Positions 7,279 through 16,464 are shown, numbered from the stretch's first letter. The stretch is DNA of 64,000 bases from Alcanivorax sediminis (GCF_009601165.1 NZ_WIRE01000001.1:2356001-2420000); one strand, 5' to 3'. Numbers and translations: made by a program. Notes: generated by a model not told the origin, from the sequence alone.

Positions 7279-8340
7279 ATGTTGCTGCGTCATTTGCCTG
7301 CGTTTTTTCTTGCCGTATCCGCCTTCTTACCTGTTGCTTCACTGGCCCATTACCAGGGGGGGCGGGTTGACAGTCATGCGCCTATCTCTGTGATGGGTGA
7401 TCACACCCACGGCAAGGGGGAGTGGATGCTTTCCTACCGCTATATGGGGATGAGCATGAGCGGCGCCAAATCCGGCAGCGAATCCCTGAGTACCGAGGAA
7501 GCTTTTGCCGAGATTCCGGGTATGGGCATGATGAACATGAAGGTGCTGCCCTATGAAATGACCATGGAGATGCACATGCTGGGCGGCATGTACGCGCCTA
7601 CAGACAATCTGACGCTGGTGGCCATGTTGCCCTATGCCACCCGTGAGATGACCGCGAAATCGCGGATGACCATGATGATGACAACCACCGAGACTGAGTT
7701 TGATACGCAGACGTCCGGGATCGGTGACGTCGCCATCGGCGGGCTTTACAAGTTTTATGATCAGGACGGCTATCGGGTACATCTCAACCTGGTACTGGGT
7801 TTGCCCACGGGATCTATTGAGGAAGAGGACTACCTGCCCATGCAGCAGCAGGATGCCCAACTGCCCTATGGCATGCAGCTGGGTTCCGGTAGTTATGAGG
7901 CGCGCCCAGGTATCACGGTTAACAAGCAGTTTCCCGGGTGGAGTTGGGGAGCCCAGGCCAGCGCGAAAATTGCACTGGATGAAAACGATCAGGGCTACAA
8001 GCTGGGCTCGCGCAGATACCTGAGCGCCTGGGCTGCCAGACCCCTGGCACCCTGGGCATCGGTTTCTGTTGCGGCTTACAAGAGCTGGTGGTCGGATATT
8101 CATGGCGAGGCTGGAGACCTGACCGTTTCGCCGATGATGAACCCGGCAGCGGATCCTGATGCCAGAGGCGGCCAGCGTCTGGACCTGGGGCTGGGCGTCA
8201 ATCTGATGGGCAAGCAGGGGGCCCTGAATGGACACCGTTTGGCCATGGAATACCGGGCGCCGGTCCAGGAGTCTCTGCATGGTATCCAGATGGAAACGGA
8301 TTACAGTTTTACGCTGGGTTGGCAGAAGGCGTTCAACTAA
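7279..8340 (+). CDS. Met-rich outer-membrane beta-barrel protein (MetA/phenol-pathway transporter-like)
   Basis: A 353-residue protein with a cleavable signal (MLLRHLPAFFLAVSAFLPVASLAH). Alternating amphipathic strands with aromatic ends and a C-terminal strand closing on phenylalanine-asparagine suggest a beta-barrel. The pattern DTQTSGIGDVAIGGLYKF followed by VLGLPTG is typical of the outer-membrane 'meta-pathway of phenol degradation' group (PF13557-like). The N-terminal third is unusually rich in methionine and histidine (GMGMMNMKV, MTMEMHML, MTMMMTTT), which may bind copper or another soft metal. It sits behind an AraC regulator and two hairpins and ends in a strong two-way terminator. 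The substrate is unknown. Confidence 0.65.
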   Translation: MLLRHLPAFFLAVSAFLPVASLAHYQGGRVDSHAPISVMGDHTHGKGEWMLSYRYMGMSMSGAKSGSESLSTEEAFAEIPGMGMMNMKVLPYEMTMEMHMLGGMYAPTDNLTLVAMLPYATREMTAKSRMTMMMTTTETEFDTQTSGIGDVAIGGLYKFYDQDGYRVHLNLVLGLPTGSIEEEDYLPMQQQDAQLPYGMQLGSGSYEARPGITVNKQFPGWSWGAQASAKIALDENDQGYKLGSRRYLSAWAARPLAPWASVSVAAYKSWWSDIHGEAGDLTVSPMMNPAADPDARGGQRLDLGLGVNLMGKQGALNGHRLAMEYRAPVQESLHGIQMETDYSFTLGWQKAFN

Positions 8341-8415
8341 TCCAGGCTTCCCTGTGGTGGGGGTAGCGTATTGGATGCCCTGCAAGGCCACTAGTCCTGA
8401 CCCTGAAAGAAAGGA

Positions 8416-8455
8416 CACAAAAAAGCCGCACTCGTGAGAGTGCGGCTTTTTTGTG
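8416..8455. terminator. Bidirectional rho-independent terminator
   Basis: A perfect 18-bp stem (8416-8433 with 8438-8455) around the loop GTGA, with A and T runs on the two sides. It serves the outer-membrane protein gene on the plus strand and the tRNA-Thr on the minus strand. Confidence 0.9.
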
Positions 8456-8464
8456 AATTCGAAA

Positions 8465-8540
<76 letters not shown>

Positions 8541-8564
8541 ATGCCCGTTGTACAGGGCGGCGCT

Positions 8565-8592
8565 AGTTTAGCAGGACGCTCCGTACAGGCAA
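8565..8592 (-). promoter_or_regulatory. Probable promoter of tRNA-Thr
   Basis: On the minus strand, TTGCCT (8587-8592) and TAAACT (8565-8570) are separated by 16 bp, with a GC-rich discriminator, about 25 bp upstream of the tRNA 5' end. The -35 box is only a moderate match. Confidence 0.5.
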
Positions 8593-8599
8593 GCAGGAA

Positions 8600-10111
8600 T
8601 CAGCCTTCCTGCTTGATGCCAGCCAGTTTGCGGGCATGCCACTTCTTTTTCTCTACATCCATGCCTCGCAGAATCTGGATGCGCTGGGCCTGGGGGCTGC
8701 CGGCACCGTGCATGGACTCGGTGAGATAACCGACGGCATTGCGGCCCAGGGTCATGTTCTCGATGAGACGCAGGATGCGCATGCGATCCTCAGTGGGAAT
8801 GTCTTCGCGGCCCTTGAGGAAGCGGCGGATGATATCGCCCGCCTCTTCGTTGTTCAGATCCTGCTCGCTGGGCATGGTGACCATGATGCCACCGGCCAGA
8901 TCCTGGGCAAGCCGGGATATCTCATAGGGGAAGCGGGTCACGTTGTGCTTGCAGACGTTGGCCAGCATGGTGTCGTTCATGTAGATACCGCTGGGCATTT
9001 TTTTCGCTTCATGGGAGCTGGCGATACCAGAGGAATAGATGGTCTCGTTGAGGTGGGTCATTTCCACCAGCTTGTCGCGGATATGGCTGACTTTCTCCAG
9101 CCCGTTGTACTCCACGATGGAAGCCGCGGCACCCACCATCACATCGCCGAGGCCGGTTTTGCAGACGTAACTGGCGCGGTGGTACGCCGTAAAGCGGGTG
9201 ACCAATTCCTGGGCAAATTCGTACTCGCCGTCCATGAACACATGCTCGTTGGGAATGAAGACATCATCGAAATACACCAGTACTTCCTGACCACCGTACT
9301 GGGCGTTGCCCTGGTCGATGTCGCCGCCTTCCATGGCTCGCGTGTCGCAACTCTGGCGGCCGTAGATGTAGGTGATGCCGTCGGCGTCGCCGGGGATCAT
9401 GCCGACCACGGCGTAGTCCTTGTCGGCTTCAGTGAGGTTCATGGTCGGCAGTACGCAGATCCAGTGCTGGTTCCAGCCTCCGGTCATGTGGGCCTTCACG
9501 CCTTTCACGTAGATACCCTTGTCAGTGCGGCGGGTAACACGCATGAACATGTCCGGATCCGCCTGTTCCGCCGGGCGCTTGCTACGGTCGCCTTTCGGGT
9601 CTGTCATGCCGGCGGCAATCAGAATGTTCTTGCGCTGGGCTTCCTTGAGGAAGTCCAGATAGCGCTGGTGATACTGGGTGCCGTGCTTTTCATCGATTTC
9701 GTAGGTGACTGAGTGCAGCACGCTAATGGTGTCCAGACCGGTACAGCGCTGAAAACAGGTGCCAGTGATCTGGCCCATGCGGCGCTGCATCTTGTTCTTC
9801 ATGACCAGATCCGCCGGAGATTCCACGATGTGCAGAAAGCGGTTTACTTGCTCTTCGATCAGCGGAGACCAGGCAGTGGCCAGTTCAGGTTCGTCGATGG
9901 CCAGATCATAGCTGGCGCGCAGGGCGTTGATGCTGGGTTTGATTATGGGGTGATCAGCAGGCTCGTCGATCAGCTCACCGAACAGGAACAGGCGAGTGCC
10001 ACGGTTACGAAGACTGGCCAGGTAGTCATCCCCGGTCTTGATGACGGGAATACGGTCCCAGCGGTCCTGGGCTGACTCTTCACGAGTGGGAGCAGGGGTA
10101 GCGGCGTTCAT
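8600..10111 (-). CDS. 4-hydroxybutyryl-CoA dehydratase-like flavoprotein (HpaB/AbfD family)
   Basis: A 503-residue protein; the start at 10111 is set by a strong AGGAGGCACC. It is full length for the 4-hydroxyphenylacetate 3-hydroxylase / 4-hydroxybutyryl-CoA dehydratase family (about 490). The dehydratase branch is favoured because all four iron-sulfur ligand positions look present: CFQRC (C119, C123), then HRASYVC (H311, C317). The C-terminal SHIRDKLVEMTHLNE and TESMHGAGSPQAQRI blocks closely resemble the clostridial AbfD as I remember it. That enzyme uses FAD and a [4Fe-4S] cluster to turn 4-hydroxybutyryl-CoA into crotonyl-CoA. Downstream of a leftward msrBA-racemase group but 295 bp from it, so it probably has its own promoter. 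The actual substrate here is unproven. Confidence 0.75.
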   Translation of the reverse strand: MNAATPAPTREESAQDRWDRIPVIKTGDDYLASLRNRGTRLFLFGELIDEPADHPIIKPSINALRASYDLAIDEPELATAWSPLIEEQVNRFLHIVESPADLVMKNKMQRRMGQITGTCFQRCTGLDTISVLHSVTYEIDEKHGTQYHQRYLDFLKEAQRKNILIAAGMTDPKGDRSKRPAEQADPDMFMRVTRRTDKGIYVKGVKAHMTGGWNQHWICVLPTMNLTEADKDYAVVGMIPGDADGITYIYGRQSCDTRAMEGGDIDQGNAQYGGQEVLVYFDDVFIPNEHVFMDGEYEFAQELVTRFTAYHRASYVCKTGLGDVMVGAAASIVEYNGLEKVSHIRDKLVEMTHLNETIYSSGIASSHEAKKMPSGIYMNDTMLANVCKHNVTRFPYEISRLAQDLAGGIMVTMPSEQDLNNEEAGDIIRRFLKGREDIPTEDRMRILRLIENMTLGRNAVGYLTESMHGAGSPQAQRIQILRGMDVEKKKWHARKLAGIKQEG

Positions 10112-10406
10112 GGTGCCTCCTGTGATCTTGTCGGAATACGGGCCGCGTCTGTGGCTGGCGCAGCACTGTGCAACTTGGGTATGAAACTGATGGTATACAG
10201 CGTGTGGTGTTAGGCAATGACAGAATCGAACGTGGTTCTCTACGGTCAAGTCAGTGAGGCGGAGAGGACAGGGGGGCAACACTCAGGGCCGATTGTTGGC
10301 ATGGCGGCATATGGCCGTGCCATCGTCCAGACGCCGTAGGCGGCGTCAACGGGCCGGGTTTGATCAGGCACACACTGCCGGAAGCGCGCAGTGTATGCCG
10401 GTCTGA

Positions 10407-10835
10407 TTAGCGGGCCTTGAAAACCATGGATGCGGAATTCAGGCAATAACGCAGCCCGGTGGGTGCCGGGCCATCGGGGAAGACATGACCCAGGTGACCG
10501 TCGCAGCGGGTACAGCGGATTTCCGTGCGGATCATGCCGTGGCTGATATCACGGATTTCGCGAATATGGGCTTCATCAAAGGGCGCATAAAAACTGGGCC
10601 AGCCGGTGCCGGATTCGAACTTACTGTCGGAGCTGAACAGGGGAAGGTCGCATAGTTTGCAGTGATAGACGCCGGATTCCTTGTTATCCAGCAGGCCACC
10701 GCAGAAGGGTGGCTCGGTGCCCTGATTGAGCAGGATACGGCGCTCTTCTTCGGTGAGCTCAGCGGCATTTTTTTGTTTTTCAGCATCGGTTAGCGGGGTC
10801 AGGTCGTACCCGCTGGCGGATTTCGCCTCGTTCAT
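10407..10835 (-). CDS. msrB: Peptide-methionine (R)-S-oxide reductase
   Basis: A 142-residue cytoplasmic enzyme that reduces the R epimer of methionine sulfoxide. Two zinc-binding CxxC pairs are visible (C59/C62 in CKLC, C108/C111 in CTRC), and the catalytic cysteine is C131 in RYCLNSASM. Core motifs GTGWPSF and [11 protein letters not shown] are intact. Its ATG overlaps the msrA stop by one base, so the two are translationally coupled. The N-terminal 20 residues are a short extension without known function. Confidence 0.96.
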   Translation of the reverse strand: MNEAKSASGYDLTPLTDAEKQKNAAELTEEERRILLNQGTEPPFCGGLLDNKESGVYHCKLCDLPLFSSDSKFESGTGWPSFYAPFDEAHIREIRDISHGMIRTEIRCTRCDGHLGHVFPDGPAPTGLRYCLNSASMVFKAR

Positions 10836-11458
10836 CAGGCGTCTCCTTTGAGTTTGTCAGGGAAGGCGTGGATCAGCTTTTCCACCTTGGGCATAGCGAT
10901 GGCGCGGATGTAGCCCTGTTGAGGGTTCCGGCGGGCAAAATCCTGATGGTAGGCCTCGCCGGGGTAGAACTGCTCCAGCGGTTCCAAAGTGGTCACGATA
11001 GGCGCGGTAAAGGCGCCAATGGCTTCCAGTTGCTGGATGTAGGCTTCTGCCACTGCTTTTTCTTCATCGCTTTGGAAGAAAATGGCGGAACGGTACTGGG
11101 TGCCGCGGTCATTACCCTGGCGGTCTTTCTGTGTGGGGTCATGGGCCACGGAGAAAAAGACCTTGAGCAGCTCCCCGTAGCTGATGACGTTGCTGTCGTA
11201 TTCGATATCCACCACCTCAGCATGGCCGGTGGTGCCGGTGCAGACCGCTTCATAATTGGCGGTGCTGGGGGCGCCGCCGGCATAACCGGAGGTGACGGCC
11301 ACAACGCCTTCAAGGTTCAGGTACACCGCTTCTACACACCAGAAGCAGCCGCCGGCCAGCACCGCGTGGCGGGTGCTGGCCGCAGGTAGATCGGTAACGG
11401 CGTCGGGAAATCGTTCCGGATGAATGGCGAGGGTGGTTCCGGGGATCACCGGGTTCAT
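10835..11458 (-). CDS. msrA: Peptide-methionine (S)-S-oxide reductase
   Basis: A 207-residue enzyme reducing the S epimer of methionine sulfoxide. GCFWC (catalytic C38) follows an N-terminal lead, and the family blocks [20 protein letters not shown] and GEAYHQDF are all present. An AAGGAGGCAACC ribosome site precedes the start. It is the first gene of an msrAB pair and lies 56 bp after the alpha-methylacyl-CoA racemase gene. The length and N-terminal extension fit the larger MsrA class of E. coli rather than minimal forms. No signal peptide is seen, so the pair acts in the cytoplasm. Confidence 0.96.
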   Translation of the reverse strand: MNPVIPGTTLAIHPERFPDAVTDLPAASTRHAVLAGGCFWCVEAVYLNLEGVVAVTSGYAGGAPSTANYEAVCTGTTGHAEVVDIEYDSNVISYGELLKVFFSVAHDPTQKDRQGNDRGTQYRSAIFFQSDEEKAVAEAYIQQLEAIGAFTAPIVTTLEPLEQFYPGEAYHQDFARRNPQQGYIRAIAMPKVEKLIHAFPDKLKGDA

Positions 11459-11514
11459 GGTTGCCTCCTTGAAGCCCCCGGATTGCCGGGGGCGGCCAGT
11501 GGTCAGCAGAGGGG

Positions 11515-12657
11515 TTAGTCCTGTTTCACCGCGCCACTGGCTATTAATGATTCGATGGTGCTTTCTTCGAAGCCTGCACTACGCAACACGTCAAGGCTAT
11601 CTGCCCCGGCAGTGGTTGCGGCCCTCACTTCGCCAGCGTTGCTGCGAGAGAAACGCGGTGTCGGTGCCGGCTGAATGCTGCCACTCACGTTCACAAAGGA
11701 ACCGCGAGCCACGTTATGCGGGTGTGAAGGCGCTTCTTCAAGGCTGAGTACCGGTGCAAAACAGACATCGGTTCCTTCCATGAGTTCGCACCACTCATCA
11801 CGGCTCTTCTGTTTGATGACAGCCGCCAGTTTTTGTTTCATCTCCGGCCATTTGGGCGGGTTCATTTGATGGCCAAAATCATCGGCGGGCAATTCAGCAA
11901 TGCGGCACAGCTCCGCGTAAAACTGAGGCTCGATGCTGCCGATGGAAACGTATTTGCTGTCAGCAGTTTCATACACTTCATAAAAGTGGGCGCCAGAATC
12001 CAGCATATGGGTACCGCGTTGATCGCTGAACAGCCCTTGGGACTTGAGGCCGTAGAACATGGCCATGAGGGCCGCGGAGCCTTCCACCATGGAGGTGTCG
12101 ACCACCTGGCCTTCACCAGAGCGCTGTGCTTCCAATGCGGCACAGACCAGTCCAAAAGCCAACATCATGCCGCCACCGCCAAAGTCGCCTACCAGATTGA
12201 GCGGGATGGCCGGTTTTTCGCCGGCACGGCCCATGGCGTGCAGTGCACCAGAGAGAGAAATGTAGTTCATGTCGTGGCCAGCAGCCTGTGCCAGCGGGCC
12301 TGTCTGACCCCAGCCGGTCATGCGGCCGTAAACCAGCTTGGGATTACGGGCCATACATTGCTCCGGGCCGATGCCAAGACGCTCGGTGACGCCAGGGCGG
12401 AAGCCCTCGAAGATACCGTCGGCAGTTTCACACAGCTTGAGTACGGTCTCGATGCCTTCGGGCTTTTTCAGATCCAGCGCCAGGTTCTGGCGATTGCGGA
12501 ACAGAACGCTGTGGCCGATAGCAGAATGGGGGTTGCCGCCGGGACGGTCGACGCGAATGACGGTAGCGCCCATATCGGCCAGCATCATGCCGCAGAAGGG
12601 GCCGGGACCAATGCCGGCCAGCTCAATGAAAGTCAGTCCGTGGAGTGGGCCTGTCAT
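11515..12657 (-). CDS. Alpha-methylacyl-CoA racemase (CaiB/BaiF CoA-transferase superfamily)
   Basis: A 380-residue protein with the start at 12657, where MTGPLHGLTFIELAGIGPGP matches family N-termini. The racemase branch is indicated by GHDMNYISLSGAL (H128) and NLVGDFGGG (D158), the two acid-base residues known from mycobacterial MCR (His126/Asp156). It epimerises 2-methylacyl-CoA so that branched chains such as pristanoyl-CoA can enter beta-oxidation, which suits an organism living on branched alkanes. It is in a leftward string with msrA and msrB; the biochemical link to those genes is unclear. Confidence 0.88.
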   Translation of the reverse strand: MTGPLHGLTFIELAGIGPGPFCGMMLADMGATVIRVDRPGGNPHSAIGHSVLFRNRQNLALDLKKPEGIETVLKLCETADGIFEGFRPGVTERLGIGPEQCMARNPKLVYGRMTGWGQTGPLAQAAGHDMNYISLSGALHAMGRAGEKPAIPLNLVGDFGGGGMMLAFGLVCAALEAQRSGEGQVVDTSMVEGSAALMAMFYGLKSQGLFSDQRGTHMLDSGAHFYEVYETADSKYVSIGSIEPQFYAELCRIAELPADDFGHQMNPPKWPEMKQKLAAVIKQKSRDEWCELMEGTDVCFAPVLSLEEAPSHPHNVARGSFVNVSGSIQPAPTPRFSRSNAGEVRAATTAGADSLDVLRSAGFEESTIESLIASGAVKQD

Positions 12658-12738
12658 AGAGATTTTTCCGTTGTCTGGTGTCTGGTTGGATACCGGCAAC
12701 GGGCGCAGCACCCGAGGAAGGTGCACATTTTGCCTGCG

Positions 12739-13344
12739 TTACAGGTATCCCTGTTCACGTAGTGTTTTGCGCAGGGCCTGGCACTGACTCTTGGCGATGA
12801 CCGCCATGTTATTGGCTTCGTGGGTGGTGGCTACACCGGTCCAGATCGGGTTGCCTTCTGCGTTAATCAGTTCAGCACCGTGCTGGCGAAGCGCTTCCGG
12901 GATGTCGGCTTTTCTCAGGTCACCGCCAATGCCAACTTCCCAGGTGGGAGGAAGGCTGCCCGGGGTCTGGTTCATGGCGTTGAGCTGGTTCACCGGTTGT
13001 GGCGGCTCAGCGGCATCAATCAGCAAGTGGGTCAATTCCACGACGAGAATCCGGTCTACCCCGGTTTCCTGCGCCCAGTGGAGAATGCGTTGTTTTCCGC
13101 CTTCATACCATAACGGTAATTCCTGATGGCTGAGCAAAATGGTCAACGAATCGCTGGAAAATATATCCCTGCAGGTCAGCTCCCAGGTTTCCCGCACGCT
13201 GCCTTCCGGTGTATGCGCCACCAACAGCAGTTGGTCCTGTTTCGGGAAGCTGCCGTCACTGGTGTAGCGGGTGGCAACATCCGTGGTGCTGGCACAGCCT
13301 GTCAGGAGCAGGGCGGGAAGCAGTGCCGCAATCAGGGAACGCAT
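12739..13344 (-). CDS. Predicted lipoprotein of unknown function
   Basis: A 201-residue protein starting at 13344 (GGAG upstream). MRSLIAALLPALLLTGCAST is a lipoprotein signal with lipobox LTGC, so the mature protein is anchored to the envelope, probably the outer membrane because the +2 residue is Ala. The mature part contains VDRILVVELTHLLID and ends WTGVATTHEANNMAVIAKSQ, a layout similar to small envelope lipoproteins with a DUF4136-like or TolB-N-like fold. It shares that general plan with the lipoprotein at 23579 but is not closely similar. It is 81 bp upstream of the racemase gene, on the same strand. Confidence 0.65.
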   Translation of the reverse strand: MRSLIAALLPALLLTGCASTTDVATRYTSDGSFPKQDQLLLVAHTPEGSVRETWELTCRDIFSSDSLTILLSHQELPLWYEGGKQRILHWAQETGVDRILVVELTHLLIDAAEPPQPVNQLNAMNQTPGSLPPTWEVGIGGDLRKADIPEALRQHGAELINAEGNPIWTGVATTHEANNMAVIAKSQCQALRKTLREQGYL

Positions 13345-13759
13345 GGCAGATCTCCAGTAGGTTTGTGAGGTCAGTGTATCAGTGCCATCGAGGGGGTACA
13401 GCAAGTTGAGGCCGCGACGGCGGTGATCCGTGGAGAAAAGTGTGTTTACCGATAAGCGTAAGCAATACAGCGCCCGCTGGCAGCGGAGAGCCTCTTGACT
13501 CAGGGTATGTTGGATACAGAGGCAGCAAAAGGAATGATTGCGCCGACCGTAAAGGACACCCCGTGTATACGGCGCGCGCGGGAATGCGTGGGCAAAGCGT
13601 GAAGGCTGTTCACAGAAGTACACAACGTGTTACCCAACTCATGGATATGGCTGGGGGCACAACATAACCGTAACGCAAAACCACCGTAACCCAATTTTTT
13701 TTGATTCCGCCTCCTATTCTAATGATTGCACTGTTCATTCATACCCAAGGGGGGTAGCC
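13345..13759. other. Divergent gene-free interval upstream of OmpA/TSP3 cluster
   Basis: This 415-bp region separates the leftward lipoprotein from the rightward OmpA gene and should carry promoters for both. The only pattern I can point to is a direct repeat of ACCGTAAC (13667-13674 and 13683-13690), followed by a T-tract at 13694-13701. No coding frame with a convincing start is seen. Confidence 0.55.
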
Positions 13760-14854
13760 ATGAAAGGAAGCATACGTATCAGTACATTGGCAGCCGGCAT
13801 CATGCTGGCAACGAATGCCATCGCTGCTGATGAGAGTACTGATCCAACTCGCCAGTACCTGGCGCCAATGATGCATTACCTGATTCTTGATGATGATCGC
13901 GACATTTCCAGCAAAGGGCTGGGTGGCGGTCTTATCTATGGTCGTCAGTTGTCAGATCACCTCTGGTGGGAGACCGAAGGCGCCGGCTATGGGCTGGATA
14001 CGGGGGTCGATGATGTGACTGACTTCTTCCAGTACAGCCTGAGCACAGGCGTGGCTTATGCCTTTGGCGATCGAGAAGGGTTTACCCCGTTCGTTCTCGC
14101 CCAGATTGGCGGCATCTATAACGATGTGGTTCCCGATGATGACGATGGCCTGAATCTGCATGCCAACGTGGGGGTTGGTGCGGTGACCGGCCCGATTTTC
14201 GATAACGGTCTCAAGCTGCGCTTTGAAGGCCGTTACATGTATGACGATTTTGATGGCGTGTCTGGCACGACTTCTGACGGTGAAGGCGGTTTCAATGACT
14301 GGCGCCTCTCACTCGGCCTGGAAATTCCGCTGGGTGTTACTCGCACTGTCGAAGTAGAAAAGATTGTCTACCAGACTCGCGAAGTAGAAAAAGTCGTTGA
14401 GAAGGTTGTTGCTGAAGCGGATAGCGATAATGACGGCATTGCCGACAGCCGCGACATGTGTCCGAACACGCTTGCTGGCGGCAAGGTAGATGGCCAGGGC
14501 TGTCTGCTCAAGAACCAGACGATTTCCTTCAACAACATCGGCTTTGAGCTGAACTCTGCGAAGATTACGGCATCTTCCCGTCCGACCCTGGACAAGCTGG
14601 CCGATTCCCTGAACGCGCAGACGGATTTCAATGTGGAAATCGCGGGTCATACCGACAGCTCTGGCTCTGCCGAGTACAACGAAAGCCTGTCTGACAAGCG
14701 TGCCAATTCTGTTCGCAAATACCTGATTGAGAAAGGGGTTGCGGCAGAGCGTCTGACGTCTCGTGGATACGGTGAAGTGGATCCGGTTGCCAGCAATGAA
14801 ACCGCTGCAGGCCGAGCCATGAATCGCCGCGTTGAATTCCGCGTCAGCGAATAA
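13760..14854 (+). CDS. OmpA-family outer-membrane protein with TSP3 linker
   Basis: A 364-residue protein with signal peptide MKGSIRISTLAAGIMLATNAIAA. Residues about 30-195 form an OmpA-type beta-barrel (alternating strands, several FEGRYMYDDF-like ends). Next come a charged VEVEKIVYQTREVEKVVEKV linker, one thrombospondin type 3 calcium loop (DSDNDGIADSRDMCP), then a C-terminal OmpA/MotB peptidoglycan-binding domain with IAGHTDSSGSAEYNESLS and DKRANSVRKYL. It should tie the outer membrane to the cell wall, as P. aeruginosa OprF does. GGGG-rich ribosome site before the ATG. It is 11 bp upstream of a TSP3 lipoprotein gene, almost certainly the same transcript. Confidence 0.9.
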   Translation: MKGSIRISTLAAGIMLATNAIAADESTDPTRQYLAPMMHYLILDDDRDISSKGLGGGLIYGRQLSDHLWWETEGAGYGLDTGVDDVTDFFQYSLSTGVAYAFGDREGFTPFVLAQIGGIYNDVVPDDDDGLNLHANVGVGAVTGPIFDNGLKLRFEGRYMYDDFDGVSGTTSDGEGGFNDWRLSLGLEIPLGVTRTVEVEKIVYQTREVEKVVEKVVAEADSDNDGIADSRDMCPNTLAGGKVDGQGCLLKNQTISFNNIGFELNSAKITASSRPTLDKLADSLNAQTDFNVEIAGHTDSSGSAEYNESLSDKRANSVRKYLIEKGVAAERLTSRGYGEVDPVASNETAAGRAMNRRVEFRVSE

Positions 14855-14865
14855 GGAGAGAGATC

Positions 14866-16302
14866 ATGAGTAGTTCGATGAAGACAATCTTTGCCATTCT
14901 GCTGGCCGCAACACTGGGGCTGGGGTTGGCAGGCTGTGAAGCCGATGGTGATGGTACGAGCGGAAGTAGCAATACGCCGTCCACCCGTAATGCTGATCAG
15001 GATAATGACGGTATCCCGGATACCGTCGACAATTGCCCCGTCAATCCGAACGCCATGCAGGAAGATCAGGATGGTGACGGTATCGGCGATGTGTGTGACG
15101 ACGACCGTGATGGCGATGGCACCCCTGACGATACCGATAACTGTCCTCTGGTGGCCAATGCCGATCAAGCAGATACCGATATGGATGGAATCGGTGACGC
15201 TTGCGACATGGATAACGATCAGGACAACGATGGCATCGATGATGGTGTCGACAACTGCCCGACTATCTTCAACCCAGAGCAGAGCGATGTGGACAACGAC
15301 GGTATTGGTGACGTCTGTGATGACGATGCGGATAACGACGGCGTTCCAAATGACACCGACAACTGTGTTTATACCGCCAACGCTGACCAGGCTGACTCGG
15401 ACAGCAATGGTGTTGGTGATGCCTGTGAGGGCGACATCGATGGTGACACCATTCTGGACGACCAGGACAACTGTCTGACGACACCTAATACTGACCAGGC
15501 GGACCAGGACCTGGATGGTATTGGCGATGTCTGCGATGACGATCGTGATGGTGATGGCGTGCCGAATGACGCGGATAACTGCCCACAGGTGGCCAATGCT
15601 GACCAGGCAGATGACGATAACGACGGTATTGGTGATGTTTGTGACCCTGACGGCCCCGGCGGCCCGGCTAATGATCAGGACGGCGATGGTATTCTGGACG
15701 GAGATGACAACTGCCCAACTATTCCTAACGCCGATCAGGCTGACGGTGATGGTGATGGTGTGGGTGATGTGTGTGATGACGCGTTCGAGTGTGGTGCCGC
15801 CCTGAACTATCAATCTCTGACGCAGGCGGATTACACCGCCAGCGGTGACGTACTGGGTGTGTGCCTGGGCTGTAGCGTCGATGATCCTGAGCTGAGCATC
15901 GATGAAATCAATGCCACTTTCGCCCAGCTGAATATCGGTGCTGCGCTGGTGTATGGTGGAGCGGCACTGGCGATTGACGCCAACGACACCAACAACGACA
16001 TCACAGACAACGTTATCGGCTTTGTGGTCTCCGACTTCTCGTCGCAACTGTTGAATGCTGAGCTGTTGGGTAACTTCACCACCATTCGTTTCTACGACGA
16101 AGGTGTGGAAGTGGCGAGTGCGGTAGTTGGAGGCGGAGTGCTTGATCTGGATCTGCTTGGCATCGGCGCCAACAGCACCCAGCGTTTCCTGGCCGCTCCG
16201 AATCCGGGCGTGACCTTCGATTCCGTGCAGCTGGACTACGCAGGTCTGGTTAACGTCAACAAGACCTTCCGTGTTCACGATGTGTGTGTTGGCAGTCCGT
16301 AA
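14866..16302 (+). CDS. TSP3-repeat lipoprotein, 7 repeats, with Cys-bearing C-terminal module
   Basis: A 478-residue protein with a lipobox (LGLAGC). After a short Ser/Thr linker come seven thrombospondin type 3 repeats (about 40-300), each with D-x-D-x-D-G calcium loops and a DNC(P) turn followed by N-x-x-Q. The C-terminal 170 residues form a separate module beginning at VCLGCSVDDP and ending HDVCVGSP. It includes a strand set FVVSDFSSQLLNAELL and LDLDLLGIG. The same module ends the large lipoprotein at 18684. Calcium-stiffened stalks usually present an end domain away from the surface, so this is probably a surface or periplasmic adhesion or scaffold protein. Followed by a strong terminator. 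Confidence 0.8.
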   Translation: MSSSMKTIFAILLAATLGLGLAGCEADGDGTSGSSNTPSTRNADQDNDGIPDTVDNCPVNPNAMQEDQDGDGIGDVCDDDRDGDGTPDDTDNCPLVANADQADTDMDGIGDACDMDNDQDNDGIDDGVDNCPTIFNPEQSDVDNDGIGDVCDDDADNDGVPNDTDNCVYTANADQADSDSNGVGDACEGDIDGDTILDDQDNCLTTPNTDQADQDLDGIGDVCDDDRDGDGVPNDADNCPQVANADQADDDNDGIGDVCDPDGPGGPANDQDGDGILDGDDNCPTIPNADQADGDGDGVGDVCDDAFECGAALNYQSLTQADYTASGDVLGVCLGCSVDDPELSIDEINATFAQLNIGAALVYGGAALAIDANDTNNDITDNVIGFVVSDFSSQLLNAELLGNFTTIRFYDEGVEVASAVVGGGVLDLDLLGIGANSTQRFLAAPNPGVTFDSVQLDYAGLVNVNKTFRVHDVCVGSP

Positions 16303-16323
16303 CGCATCGTTATCATGGAAATG

Positions 16324-16350
16324 AAAAGGGGCCTTCGGGCCCCTTTTTTT
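16324..16350 (+). terminator. Rho-independent terminator
   Basis: AAAAGGGGCC, tetraloop TTCG, GGCCCCTTTT and a T-run. It ends the OmpA-TSP3 transcript. Confidence 0.92.
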
Positions 16351-16464
16351 ATGCCCCCGCCAATCTGGTTTTGTGCGTTGCTAATTACCGCTCTTCGGTT
16401 CGCGATTGGCCCACCGTTTTTGAACAGGTACTCTAGTATCAGGATCACAACAGAGGGGAAATTC

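Noticed and set aside
10330..10347. Hairpin GACGCC...GGCGTC as terminator of msrB
   Set aside because: A real stem, but no T-run on either strand, so terminator status is not supported.
14647..16278. A 543-codon open frame antisense to the 7-repeat TSP3 gene
   Set aside because: The codon-periodic GAY/GGY repeats leave the opposite strand free of stops. The translation is only low-complexity V/I/T-rich text and has no ribosome site. The same applies to antisense frames in 18.8-21.7 kb.
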